From Streptomyces drozdowiczii (GTDB lineage Bacteria > Actinomycetota > Actinomycetes > Streptomycetales > Streptomycetaceae), in assembly GCF_026167665.1 (NCBI RefSeq), contig NZ_CP098740.1, positions 4,030,001-4,094,000 of the forward strand: 64,000 nucleotides of DNA, written 5' to 3'. The notes beneath the pieces are model-generated. The model made no database searches. It saw nothing but the letters and a program-made list of their open reading frames with translations, and had not been told where the DNA came from. Positions 25,613-34,112 of the stretch are shown one piece after another (the first letter of the stretch is position 1; every line of letters starts with the position of its first letter). A program made the translations under genes and the position numbers.

Positions 25613-26730
25613 GTGAGCAGCAGCGGCCTCATCTACGCAGTCATCGTCGGGGCCTGGGCCGCCTATTTGGTGCCGATGTGGCTCCGCAGGCAGGACGAGC
25701 TGAACGAAGAGCGTCCGACGGAGCGCTTCAGTACCGCCATCCGGCTGCTTTCAGGCCGGGCGGCGATGGAGCGCCGGTATGCCAAGGGGCTGCAGGAGCG
25801 CACCGAGGACGAGGCGGCACCCGACGCCGACCCGGACGCGAGCACGGACCGAATGGACTCCGTCGACGTCCGGGCCTTCGCCGCGCCCCCGGCGCACACC
25901 GAGGCCCGGATGCACGACCCGGCCGTCGCGCCGGAGCGCGCCCCCCGCAAGCGGCGCGGCGCCGAGCCCGGCGCCCCCGCCCGGCGCGCGCGCCCCGGCG
26001 GCATCGACGCGGAGCGCGCCCGGCGCGCGCAGCGCCACCAGGTCCTCGCGCGCCGTCGGCGCACCACCGTGATCCTCTTCCTCGCCTTCACGCTCGGCGC
26101 CATCGTCGCGGCCGTCGGCGGCCTCCGCTTCCTGTGGGCGCCCGCGGTCCCGGCCGTGCTCCTCAGCGCGTACATCGCGCACCTGAGGGCGCACGAGCGG
26201 CGGCGGTTCGCCTTCACCATGGACCAGCGGCGCGCCGAAGTGGCGGCCCAGCGGCTCCGCGAGAACCGTCCCCGCCGCCACCAGCCCGCCCCCACCGCCC
26301 CGGCCGAGACCGACGAGGACTCCGAGCCGCGCCACCCGGCCCCGAGCCGACGCCCGCGGTCTCCCCGCAGGAGGCCGGCCGCCGCGCCCTGGTCGAGCAG
26401 ACGGACCACGCGGAGTGGGTGGACCAGCAGCGCGAGCGCGGCCGGGTCCAGGGCGACAGCTGGGAGCCGGTCCCGGTGCCGCTGCCCACCTATGTCACCG
26501 CCCCGGTCGCCCCGCGCGCCACGGGCGGGGTCGAGGTCGGCAATCCGGAGACCTGGAGCGCGGCCCGCTCCAGCGCCGCCGAGCCCGCGCAGCCGGACCC
26601 CGCGACGCCCCCGGTGGAACCGGCGCCGCGCCAGCGCTCCCCGCAGTCCCGCCGCTCCCGCGACCGGGGCCGCACCCCGCTCTTCGACCAGTACGAGGAC
26701 GGCGACCGCCCCCGCGCGGCCAACGAGTGA
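25613..26730 (+). CDS. glpR: Gephyrin-like molybdotransferase receptor GlpR-type membrane protein (frameshifted in this sequence)
   Basis: About 372 residues when repaired. The N-terminal helix SSGLIYAVIVGAWAAYLVPM is followed by a charged WLRRQDELNEERPTERFSTA segment, a long Ala/Arg-rich cytoplasmic linker, and a central helical pair (VILFLAFTLGAIVAAVGGLR and FLWAPAVPAVLLSAYIA). An Arg/Pro-rich tail ends LFDQYEDGDRPRAANE. The frame breaks at the CCCC of 26340-26343: PAETDEDSEPRHPA must gain one C to continue in EPTPAVSPQEAGRRALVEQT. This order (moeA, rimJ, then a membrane protein starting like this) matches the actinobacterial Glp-GlpR pair, in which GlpR recruits Glp to the membrane at the septum. 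GTG 25613 is the start; a ~135-base, unusually A+T-rich spacer precedes it. Confidence 0.78.
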
Positions 26731-26827
26731 CACCGCGTCGGACGGCCGTGAGCCACGCCACGGCTGACCAGCGCGGAACGGATTTCCGACCACCCCCTGG
26801 AGGGTGCTAGAGTTTCACACGTCGCAA

Positions 26828-26901
26828 GGGCCTGTGGCGCAGTCTGGTAGCGCACCTCGTTCGCATCGAGGGGGTCTGGGGTTCAAATCCCCACAGGTCC
26901 A
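26828..26901 (+). tRNA. tRNA-Ala (anticodon CGC)
   Basis: A 74-base cloverleaf. The acceptor stem is GGGCCTG/CAGGTCC with discriminator A26901, and the D stem is GCGC/GCGC. The anticodon stem CCTCG/CGAGG holds loop TTCGCAT (anticodon CGC, codon GCG), and the T-arm is TGGGG-TTCAAAT-CCCCA. The G3:U70 pair, the identity mark of alanine tRNAs, is present. CCA is not encoded. Confidence 0.95.
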
Positions 26902-26911
26902 CAGACAGAAG

Positions 26912-26944
26912 AAATCCCGTCCAGCCTCCGGCTGGGCGGGATTT
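26912..26944 (+). terminator. Terminator after tRNA-Ala
   Basis: AAATCCCGTCCAGCC (26912-26926) pairs with GGCTGGGCGGGATTT (26930-26944), a 15-bp stem with one G-T pair and a 3-base loop, ten bases after the tRNA. It also faces the end of the convergent TetR gene. Confidence 0.88.
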
Positions 26945-26987
26945 CGTCGTTCCGGGCCCGCTTTGGAGCGGGCGGGCGGACGGGGTG

Positions 26988-27584
26988 TCAGGTGAACGAT
27001 GCCGTCGCCTGGGCCTTGAGGAGTCCTTCCACTCCGTTGAGGAAGGTGTCGCAGACCAGCTCCGGGTCGAAGAGGCAGCCGGCCGCCATCGCGCCGTCGC
27101 GCAGCATGACGAAATGGCGGGCCGCGCGGTCGGCGGGTTCCTTCCGGATCGCGCGCAGGAGGCCGGTGAGCGTGTCCAGGAACCACTGGCGGTGCGCGAG
27201 GACGACCTGGTGCACCGGGTCCGCGGGGTCGGGGTACTCGGCGACCGCGTTGAGGAAGGCGCAGCCCCGGAAGCCGGGGGACTGGATGTCCTCGGCGATG
27301 GACGCGCCGATGGCGCGCAGCGTGTCGGGTGCGGGGAGCCCGGCGGCGACGGCCGCCTCGGCCCGGCCCCGCAGGGCGCGGTCCGCCTCGGTCAGGTAGG
27401 CGACGACCAGGTTCTCCTTGCTGGGGAAGTGGCGGTAGAAGGTCGCCCGGGTCACCTGCGCTTCCTTGACGATGCGGTCCACTCCTACGGAGTGGATGCC
27501 CTCCGAGTAGAAGATCCGGGTGGCCGTGGAGAGGAGCCGGTCGCGGGCTTCGGACGGGCGGCTTTCGGATGCGTTGTGCGCCAT
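26988..27584 (-). CDS. TetR family transcriptional regulator
   Basis: 198 residues. The N-terminal HTH TATRIFYSEGIHSVGVDRIV followed by TRATFYRHFPSKENLVVAYL (~20-62) is classic TetR_N, and the C-terminal half is the ligand pocket and dimer helices (GFRGCAFLNAVAEYPDP). This subgroup (SEGIHSVGVDRIVKEA) often controls an adjacent membrane protein. It is divergent from a four-helix membrane protein at 27739. Two nearly identical palindrome-containing sites lie between the two genes, so auto-repression and control of that gene are likely. Confidence 0.9.
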   Translation of the reverse strand: MAHNASESRPSEARDRLLSTATRIFYSEGIHSVGVDRIVKEAQVTRATFYRHFPSKENLVVAYLTEADRALRGRAEAAVAAGLPAPDTLRAIGASIAEDIQSPGFRGCAFLNAVAEYPDPADPVHQVVLAHRQWFLDTLTGLLRAIRKEPADRAARHFVMLRDGAMAAGCLFDPELVCDTFLNGVEGLLKAQATASFT

Positions 27585-27611
27585 GGTGCCAGCCTACGCG
27601 GCGCAGTAGGT

Positions 27612-27676
27612 AGAACGTTCGGTCTTGACAGGGGGGTGCGGCCTTGTCAGGCTGATGAACAGAACGTTCGTTCTTG
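27612..27676. promoter_or_regulatory. Paired operator sites for the TetR regulator
   Basis: AGAACGTTCGGTCTTG (27612-27627) and AGAACGTTCGTTCTTG (27661-27676) differ at one base and each contains an inverted repeat AGAAC/GTTCT-like core. They are 49 bases apart between the divergent starts, one near each promoter. This is the arrangement expected for a TetR repressor acting on itself and its target. Confidence 0.75.
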
Positions 27677-27738
27677 CGTGGCGTCGGCGGTGAGGCCGTC
27701 ATGGCCGCGTGCCCCGTACTCCCGTCGAAAGGTTCGTC

Positions 27739-28323
27739 ATGAGCACCGTTGCCGCCCCTTCGGGCATCACGAACACGGCTTCCGCGCTGCGGCGGCTCTA
27801 CTTCGTCCGCGCCGCGTTCGCCATCCTCTGGGCCCTCGTGATGTTCGCGACGGCCGACGGGATCAGCCCGCTCGTGGCCGCGCTGCTGGTGCTCTATCCG
27901 CTGTTCGACGTGGGCGCCGCCGTCGTGGACGCCCGGGCGTCCCGCGCCGCCCGACCGCCGGCGCTGCTCTACGTCAACATGGCGGTCAGCCTCGCCGCGG
28001 CGGCCGGGGTCGGGATCGCCGCCGCCTCCGGGATTCCCGCGGTGCTGCGGGTGTGGGGGGCGTGGGCGGTCGTCGCGGGACTGGTGCAGCTGGTCGTGGC
28101 CGTGCCGCGCCGCTCGATGGGCGGCCAGTGGCCGATGATCCTCAGCGGCGGCATCTCGGTCCTGGCCGGGGCGTCGTTCATCGGGTCGGCGGGCGCCGAT
28201 GACCCCGCGCTCACCGGCGCGATCGGTTACGCCGTCCCGGGCGGCGTCTTCTTCCTCGTCTCGGCCCTCCGGCTGGGGCGGTCCGGCGGCCAGGCGAGCG
28301 CCAGGAGTGCCGCGTCGTCGTAG
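27739..28323 (+). CDS. Membrane protein (HdeD/DUF308-like)
   Basis: 194 residues with about six short membrane helices in two similar halves: YFVRAAFAILWALVMFATAD, ALLVLYPLFDVGAAVVDARA, then VWGAWAVVAGLVQLVVAVPR and MILSGGISVLAGASFIGSAG. This layout resembles the HdeD/DUF308 stress membrane proteins; assignment is tentative. ATG 27739 follows AAAGG. It is the likely target of the divergent TetR gene. Its last 97 bases overlap, antisense, the end of the phosphatase gene. Confidence 0.75.
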   Translation: MSTVAAPSGITNTASALRRLYFVRAAFAILWALVMFATADGISPLVAALLVLYPLFDVGAAVVDARASRAARPPALLYVNMAVSLAAAAGVGIAAASGIPAVLRVWGAWAVVAGLVQLVVAVPRRSMGGQWPMILSGGISVLAGASFIGSAGADDPALTGAIGYAVPGGVFFLVSALRLGRSGGQASARSAASS

Positions 28324-29390
28324 GTGTCGGCGCAGCTGTAGTCCTGGGCGTCCTCCTGGAGCCAGGCGAGCAGGTGTTGCGGGTCGAGGGGCGGGGAATG
28401 GGCGCGCTGGTACGCGGTCAGGCGGTCGGCGAGCGGGTAGAAGGCCCCGGCCTCGTCGCGGGTCTCCGCGATGCCGTCGGTGTACAGCAGGAGCGTGTCG
28501 CCGGGCCGGAGCGGTGTTACGGCCGACCGGGGGCCGTCCGCGTCGGCGGGGGCGCTCGCGAGGGCGCGCAGCCCCAGGGGGAGGCCGGTGCCGGCCGGGA
28601 GTTCGCGGACCGTGCCGTCGCGCAGGACGAGCGAGGGCGGGTGGCCGCAGGAGTACGCCTCCGCGCGGCCGTCGGGCGCGATCTGGAGGAGGAGAGCGGT
28701 GACGAACGCCTCGTCGTCGCGCAGGAAGCGGTTCAGGCCGGTGTCGAGCCGCCCGGCCAGGCGGCCCAGCGTCTCTTCCTCGTACGCCGCCTCGTGGAAC
28801 GAGCCGAGGACCGCCGAAGCGGTGGACACCGCGCCGAGCCCCTTCCCGCGTACGTCCCCGATCAGCGCGCGCACCCCGAACTCGGTGTCCGCCACCGCGT
28901 AGAGGTCGCCCCCGATGCGTGCGTACTGCGCGGCGGCCAGATAGCTCGCGGCCGTACGGAAGTGGCCCAGCGTCTCGGGCGGCGGGCGCAGCACCGCCCG
29001 CTGCGCGGTCTCGGCGACGGACACCACCTTCCGCAGCCGCGCGGACTCCCGCTCCCCGCGCCGCACCACGAAGCAGCTCAGCGCGGCGATGACGCAGATG
29101 ACCACGGTCGTGCCGATCACGGAGCCGATCCGCTGCGGCTCGGCGGGCAGGAGCAGCCAGCGGATTCCGGCCGCCACCACCGCCGAACCGATGATCATCG
29201 GCGGCCCGAACCCGAACGAGATGACGGCGGGCACCGCGACCAGCACCGAGGCGATGTGGGAGGAGGGCGGGGTGGTCACCTGCAGGACCGCCACCAGGAC
29301 GCACAGCAGCAGCGCCGTGCCCAGGACCACGAACTTGGTGGCCCGTCCGGTCGGCGGCCGGGTGCCGTCCTCCCGCTCATCCGTCGGCAC
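28227..29390 (-). CDS. Membrane-anchored PP2C/SpoIIE-type serine phosphatase
   Basis: 387 residues. An N-terminal region has three to four helices (FVVLGTALLLCVLVAVLQVT, IASVLVAVPAVISFGFGPPM, VIGTTVVICVIAALSCFVV), followed by a short linker and a PP2C-like domain. That domain carries YLAAAQYARIGGDLYAVADT, ALIGDVRGKGLGAVSTASAV, YSCGHPPSLVLRDG and DTLLLYTDGIAETRD, the metal-binding Asp positions of the SpoIIE/RsbU class. Such enzymes usually dephosphorylate anti-anti-sigma factors; the partner is not encoded here. The start overlaps the end of the upstream FUSC gene by 14 bases, so the two are co-transcribed. Confidence 0.9.
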   Translation of the reverse strand: MPTDEREDGTRPPTGRATKFVVLGTALLLCVLVAVLQVTTPPSSHIASVLVAVPAVISFGFGPPMIIGSAVVAAGIRWLLLPAEPQRIGSVIGTTVVICVIAALSCFVVRRGERESARLRKVVSVAETAQRAVLRPPPETLGHFRTAASYLAAAQYARIGGDLYAVADTEFGVRALIGDVRGKGLGAVSTASAVLGSFHEAAYEEETLGRLAGRLDTGLNRFLRDDEAFVTALLLQIAPDGRAEAYSCGHPPSLVLRDGTVRELPAGTGLPLGLRALASAPADADGPRSAVTPLRPGDTLLLYTDGIAETRDEAGAFYPLADRLTAYQRAHSPPLDPQHLLAWLQEDAQDYSCADTYDDAALLALAWPPDRPSRRAETRKKTPPGTA

Positions 29391-31530
29391 GGCCGCCCCT
29401 CTCGCCGAGCCGGGCCGTCTCCTCGATCCACGCCAGCTGGCGGCCGAGGCTCGTCAGCCACACCTCCAGGTCCACGGAGAGCGACGACGGCGGGTAGTCG
29501 GCCGGGGCCGGGGCGGGCGGCCGCACCGGCGCCGGGCTCCCGCCGCCGACCAGGGCGGCGATCCGGTCGGCTGCCGCCTCCAGGTCTGCCGCGGCCGTAC
29601 GGGCCCACACCGCCGGCGGACCGGTGGGCTCGGCGGTCCGGGGGAGGCCCAGGCGGGGGAGGCGGTGGGCGCCGAGCATCGTGTTGCTCGCGACGATGAG
29701 CACCGCGTGCCAGTCGGTCCCGGTGCCGGCCCGGACGGCGGGTGCCTCGCTGCGGTACTGCGCGTATGCCGCCTCGGCGAGCCGCAGCCGGTGCAGGCTG
29801 GGGAGGATCGGTGCCGGGGTCCGTACGCCGGATGCGGGGTCCATCATGATCTCCGTGGTGGCCCGGACCAGGCTGCCGCAGGAGCGCAGCAGGTCGGCCA
29901 TCGTGCGGCGGACCTCCCGGTGGGCCCCGGCCGGCCAGGCGAGGAGCGCGCACAGCAGCCCGATCGCGCTGCCGGTGAGGACGTCGGTCATCCGTGTCTC
30001 CGTCAGCCGCCAGGTGACGGGGAAGATCTGGGCGAACGCGGCGGCCACGACCAGGGTGAACCCCGCCTGCGCTCCGGCGACGCCCAGCAGGGGCCCCAGG
30101 CAGAACGCCGCCAGCATCACCGGGACGAGCAGCGCGGCGTACGCATCGGTGCGCGGTCCGAGCCCGATCAGGAGCGCGCCCGCCGCGAGGGCGCCGACGG
30201 CGTTGCCGACGACGGCGCGGCTCACCGCCTGCCAGGTCGCGGCCACCGTCGTCCGCCCGAGCGTCAGCACCGCCAGCAGCACCCAGAATCCGTGCGCCAG
30301 GTCGAGGGCGCCCGCCACCAGCCGGGCGGCGCCCAGTCCGAGGGCGGTGCGCACCGCGTTCTGGAAGAGCACCGACCGGAGGGTGATGTTTCCGAGGACC
30401 CGGCGGGCCCACAGGGCGGGCGTCGACAGCTCCGCGTACCAGAACTGATCGCGCGGGACGGCCGGGCCGACCGGTCTGCCGTGCGCCGCGATGTCCGTGG
30501 TGACCTCCACGATCCGCGCCGACTCCGCCACTGCCAGGACCCGCGACTGCCGCCTGAGGACGGCGAGCGGGGGTACGAGGGCGGGTGGCCCGCACGTCAG
30601 CCGTACGCGCTCCGCCCCGAAGTCCTGCATGGCCGTTTCGAGCGTGCCGGCCACGGGCGCCCGCTCTCCGGTGCGCAGGTAGGACGCACAGCCCCGGCAC
30701 ACCTCGGCGACCCGGGCCAGGAGCACGGCGGACGCGGGGTCGGGGGGCGCGGACGGCCCCTCGGAGAGGGCGGCCAGCTGGTTCAGGAGCCGCCGCACCG
30801 AGCGGCCGGCCTGGTCGAGCGCGCGGTCCGTCCGCCCCGCGCTCGCGGGCTGCTCCGCCGGAGGCAGCGACGACAGCCGCAGCCGTTCACCGGCCGCGCG
30901 CAGGGTCGTGGCGGGTACGCGGCCGGGCGAGGCGGCCTCGTCCGCGGCGGTGCGCAGCGCGTCGGCCATGCGGCGGCGGTAGGAGGGGACGGCCCGTTCG
31001 GGCAGGAGGAGGGATTCGCACGCGGCCAGGAGCAGGACCCCCGCGGTCAGGCCGATGAGCCGGTCTCCCAGGGTGCCGGGGGCGTACGGCGGGAAGCAGG
31101 CGAGGATGTAGAAGAGCTGGAGGCCCGGGGCCGCACCCGCCGGGCGCGGCCCCGCGACGGCGGCGAAGGCGAGCAGGAACCCGACCACGAGCATCCCGCC
31201 GACCGCGGCCCAGGTGCTCCCGGCGAGCACGGTCCCCAGCGACGCCAGCACGAGGGCCGGGGGGAGGGCGCGCAGCACCACGTTCGCCTTCTGGCGGCCG
31301 GACCCGGGAACGGCGGAGAGCAGGCCGAGCGCGACGGGCGCGAAGAGCGCGTACAGGGCCGCGACCGGCCGGTCGGCCGCGTAGAGCAGCGGATAGAAGC
31401 CGGCGCACGCCGCCACCGCCGCCCGCACGCCCCGCCGGACGACGACCGCCCGTGCCGTGTCGGCGGTCACCCCGGCGCCCGGCCGCCACCAACGCCCGGG
31501 CCCGGCGCGTCGCGTACCGGCAGTGCGCAC
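29377..31530 (-). CDS. FUSC family membrane transporter
   Basis: 717 residues with two blocks of about five to six helices separated by a cytoplasmic region, the aromatic-acid-exporter/FUSC architecture. Examples are AAVAACAGFYPLLYAADRPV and LYALFAPVALGLLSAVPGSG in the first block, and HGFWVLLAVLTLGRTTVAAT and WRLTETRMTDVLTGSAIGLL in the second. It probably exports small aromatic or amphipathic acids. The start is uncertain: GTG 31530 has GGAG ten bases upstream, while GTG 31470 (VTADTARAVVV) also fits. It is coupled to the PP2C phosphatase downstream. Confidence 0.85.
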   Translation of the reverse strand: MRTAGTRRAGPGRWWRPGAGVTADTARAVVVRRGVRAAVAACAGFYPLLYAADRPVAALYALFAPVALGLLSAVPGSGRQKANVVLRALPPALVLASLGTVLAGSTWAAVGGMLVVGFLLAFAAVAGPRPAGAAPGLQLFYILACFPPYAPGTLGDRLIGLTAGVLLLAACESLLLPERAVPSYRRRMADALRTAADEAASPGRVPATTLRAAGERLRLSSLPPAEQPASAGRTDRALDQAGRSVRRLLNQLAALSEGPSAPPDPASAVLLARVAEVCRGCASYLRTGERAPVAGTLETAMQDFGAERVRLTCGPPALVPPLAVLRRQSRVLAVAESARIVEVTTDIAAHGRPVGPAVPRDQFWYAELSTPALWARRVLGNITLRSVLFQNAVRTALGLGAARLVAGALDLAHGFWVLLAVLTLGRTTVAATWQAVSRAVVGNAVGALAAGALLIGLGPRTDAYAALLVPVMLAAFCLGPLLGVAGAQAGFTLVVAAAFAQIFPVTWRLTETRMTDVLTGSAIGLLCALLAWPAGAHREVRRTMADLLRSCGSLVRATTEIMMDPASGVRTPAPILPSLHRLRLAEAAYAQYRSEAPAVRAGTGTDWHAVLIVASNTMLGAHRLPRLGLPRTAEPTGPPAVWARTAAADLEAAADRIAALVGGGSPAPVRPPAPAPADYPPSSLSVDLEVWLTSLGRQLAWIEETARLGERGGRADG

Positions 31531-31648
31531 ATCCGCGACGCTCCCTTCTCCGGCCGGACCGCGTCTCGCCTCACGGAGGCCGCGTCCTCCCCGTCATTGT
31601 TGATCAGGCCCGGCCGTCGCGCCCGTGGACGTCCGCCGGCAGGAGTCG

Positions 31649-32296
31649 TCAGGGGTGGTGCAGGTACGCCAGCACCGCCAGGACGCGGCGGTTGTTCGAG
31701 CCGTCGTCCGTGATGCCCAGTTTGGCGAACAGGGACGTCGTGTATTTGCTGATCGCGCTGTCGCTGAGGAACAGGCGGGACGCGATGGCCTGGTTGGAGA
31801 GGCCCTCGGCCATCAGGGCCAGGACCTCGTGCTCGCGCTCGGTGAGTCCGTCCAGGCGGCGGTGCGAGGAGCCGCTGGACAGGAGCTTCGCGATGACCGC
31901 CGGGTCCATGGCGGTGCCGCCGGCCGCGACCCGTTCCAGCGCGTCGATGAACTGGTCCGCGTCGAACACGCTCTCCTTCAGGAAGTAGCCGACGCCGCCC
32001 GAGCCGTCGGCCAGCAACTCGCGGGCGTACAGCTGCTCCACGTACTGGGACAGGATGAGGACGGGCAGCCCCGGCATCTCGGTGCGGGCGGCGAGGGCCG
32101 CGCGCAGGCCCTCGTCGGTCTGCGTCGGTGGCATGCGGACGTCCACCACCGCCACGTCCGGGCGAAACTCGCGCAGGGCGGCCAGGGTCTCCGGGCCGGT
32201 CGTGGCCGTACCCACCACCTCGTGTCCGTACGCCTCGATGAGACGGACCATGCCGTCCCGCAGGAGGTACAGGTCCTCGGCTACAACGATGCGCAT
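31649..32296 (-). CDS. LuxR-type two-component response regulator
   Basis: 215 residues. The receiver domain begins MRIVVAEDLYLLRDGMVRLI with acidic pocket E7/D8 and phospho-acceptor Asp52 in VAVVDVRMPP. The conserved Lys is in YFLKESV. The C-terminal GerE HTH is LTEREHEVLALMAEGLSNQA...KYTTSLFAKLGI. Its start lies 16 bases inside the end of the sensor kinase gene, so the two are translationally coupled. The probable target is the divergent membrane gene at 33683, where inverted repeats are found. Confidence 0.93.
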   Translation of the reverse strand: MRIVVAEDLYLLRDGMVRLIEAYGHEVVGTATTGPETLAALREFRPDVAVVDVRMPPTQTDEGLRAALAARTEMPGLPVLILSQYVEQLYARELLADGSGGVGYFLKESVFDADQFIDALERVAAGGTAMDPAVIAKLLSSGSSHRRLDGLTEREHEVLALMAEGLSNQAIASRLFLSDSAISKYTTSLFAKLGITDDGSNNRRVLAVLAYLHHP

Positions 32297-33528
32297 GGCA
32301 CCATGATCCTCGCTCGGGTCGGCCCGCCGGGCGGACTCGTGATCTCCAGGCCGGCGTCGAACACCGCGAGGCGCCGCCGCAGGCCCGCGAGGCCGCCGCC
32401 GTCCCGGACGACCGCGCCGCCGCGCCCGTCGTCCTCCGCCTCCACGACCAGGCCCGTCCCGTCCTGGACGAGGGTGATCCGCATCCGGGTCGCACGGGCG
32501 TGCTTGACCGCGTTGGTCAGCAGCTCGGCGATGCCGAAGTAGACCGCCGACTCGACGGGCGCGTCCAGCCGCCTCGGCACGTCCGCGACGACCTCCGTTT
32601 CGAGGGGGCTGTCCAGGGCGAGAGCGCGCACGGCGTCGACGAGGCCCCGGTCGTTGAGCACGGGCGGGTTGATCCCGTGCACCAGGTCGCGCAGTTCGGC
32701 CAGGGAGGCGGTGGCGCCCGCCCGCGCCTCGCGCATCAGCGCCCTGGCCCGGTCCGGGTCGGTCTCCATCAGCTTCTCCACGGTCGCCAGGGACATCCCG
32801 AGCGCGACGAGCCGGGCCTGCGCACCGTCGTGCAGGTCCCGTTCGATCCGGCGGATCTCGGCGGCCTGAGCCACCGTCGCATCGGCCCGCTGACCGGTGA
32901 GTTCGTCCACCCGGTCCGCGAGCGCCATCCGGGCGGACGGCCGCAGGAAACGGACCGCGACCGGGGTGAGTGCCCGCCAGGCGTACGGGGAAGAGGCGAC
33001 GGCCACGAGGAGGCCGAGGAGCCCGGCCGGTCGGCCCGTTCCCAGCCAGGCGGCACCCCACACCACCCCCGCGAGTGGCACGCACGCCACGATCCCCGCC
33101 GTGAACGGGGCGATCGCCGTGAACCGCAGGTCGCGCCAGTGGGCCGGGTCCTTCCAGCGCAGCCGCCACCGCTGGTCCATGAGGGCGTCCCGCCGGGTGC
33201 GGTGGTAGTCGAAGCCGTTCCACCAGTAGCCGGTGGCCATGCGGGTCACCGGCGGGGCGTCCCGGTAGCCGGACGGGATCTCCACCCCGGACCAGCGGGC
33301 GACCAGTGCGCGGACCGCCCGGCATACGGGCCGCGCGAGGGCGAGCGTGCCCACGCACACCAGCGCCAACGGGCCGACCCACGACCACGGGTTCGACGCG
33401 CCCCATCCGATGCCCCACGCCACGGCGCCCGCCCACACGGCCGGGATCAGCAGCGTGACGGCGGCGACGGCGCACGCCCGTACGAACCCGACAACCGCCC
33501 CGGCCGCCCACGACCCCAGCACTCTCAT
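32281..33528 (-). CDS. Two-component sensor histidine kinase (HisKA_3)
   Basis: 415 residues. Two pairs of N-terminal helices (VGFVRACAVAAVTLLIPAVW, WVGPLALVCVGTLALARPVC, FTAGIVACVPLAGVVWGAAW, AGLLGLLVAVASSPYAWRAL) flank a basic cytoplasmic loop rich in Trp and Arg (residues ~100-135). The dimerisation/phospho-acceptor box IRRIERDLHDGAQARLVALG has His233. The ATPase domain contains ELLTNAVKHARATRM and EAEDDGRGG. ATG 33528 is chosen over the longer open frame to 33696. It pairs with the LuxR regulator downstream. Confidence 0.92.
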   Translation of the reverse strand: MRVLGSWAAGAVVGFVRACAVAAVTLLIPAVWAGAVAWGIGWGASNPWSWVGPLALVCVGTLALARPVCRAVRALVARWSGVEIPSGYRDAPPVTRMATGYWWNGFDYHRTRRDALMDQRWRLRWKDPAHWRDLRFTAIAPFTAGIVACVPLAGVVWGAAWLGTGRPAGLLGLLVAVASSPYAWRALTPVAVRFLRPSARMALADRVDELTGQRADATVAQAAEIRRIERDLHDGAQARLVALGMSLATVEKLMETDPDRARALMREARAGATASLAELRDLVHGINPPVLNDRGLVDAVRALALDSPLETEVVADVPRRLDAPVESAVYFGIAELLTNAVKHARATRMRITLVQDGTGLVVEAEDDGRGGAVVRDGGGLAGLRRRLAVFDAGLEITSPPGGPTRARIMVPCASL

Positions 33529-33609
33529 CGCCCGCTGCCTCTCCGCGTCCGTCCCGATGCCCCCACTCTGCACCGCGCGGAGGGCGCGGAGGCCGGGTCC
33601 GGGCGAGGA

Positions 33610-33643
33610 GTGGGTCTGGACCCACCCCCTTGTGCGTCCAGAC
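33610..33643. promoter_or_regulatory. Overlapping inverted repeats between kinase and membrane gene
   Basis: GTGGGTCTGGACCCAC (33610-33625) is a perfect 16-base palindrome. In addition GTCTGGAC (33614-33621) and GTCCAGAC (33636-33643) form an inverted repeat whose centres are 22 bases apart, about two helical turns. Both lie in the divergent promoter region and are good candidates for response-regulator binding sites. Confidence 0.65.
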
Positions 33644-33682
33644 GCATACCGCGCCGGAACGGCGGTTCGTAGCGTCGTCACC

Positions 33683-34099
33683 ATGACCTCGAACACGCAC
33701 TTTCAGCCCGAGGCCCTGCGGGCCCTCGCATCGGCGCGCCGGAGCATCACGCTCTACGGCGCACTCACCGCCACCGCCCTCGGCGCGGTCGTCGTGGTGG
33801 CCGCCACCGGCCACACGGTGAACACCTTCATGTGGGTCCGCGCGGTCCTGCTGCCGGTGATCGCGTACGTACTCCACCGCATCACGGCCTCGGCCGCCGG
33901 GGGTTCCCGCCGCGCCTTCGACCGCGTGAGCACCCTCGCGGTGATCATGCCCGTCGCGATCATCGGCGTCGACCTGATCCCGGGCGTCTGCCCGCCCTGG
34001 TACGCGGTGACCCAGACGCTGTGCATGCTCCCGGTGATCCACGTCGCGTTCCTCACCCGGCGAACGGCCCTGAAGGCGGCGTTTCCCAAGGCGGGTTGA
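33683..34099 (+). CDS. Small integral membrane protein
   Basis: 138 residues with four helices: ITLYGALTATALGAVVVVAA, MWVRAVLLPVIAYVLHRITA, STLAVIMPVAIIGVDLIPGV and WYAVTQTLCMLPVIHVAFLT. I do not recognise a family. ATG 33683 is 155 bases from the divergent kinase gene and downstream of the inverted repeats. It is therefore the likely output or an accessory of the two-component system. Confidence 0.75.
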   Translation: MTSNTHFQPEALRALASARRSITLYGALTATALGAVVVVAATGHTVNTFMWVRAVLLPVIAYVLHRITASAAGGSRRAFDRVSTLAVIMPVAIIGVDLIPGVCPPWYAVTQTLCMLPVIHVAFLTRRTALKAAFPKAG

Positions 34100-34112
34100 G
34101 GGGAACGGCGCG

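Noticed and set aside
26828..26901. tRNA-Ala as an integration (att) site
   Set aside because: No integrase gene and no repeat of the tRNA 3' end is seen in the window.
31649..34042. 797-residue single frame ending in the response regulator
   Set aside because: The frame is open upstream by chance; the response regulator starts at 32296 with a canonical receiver domain and the kinase overlaps in another frame.
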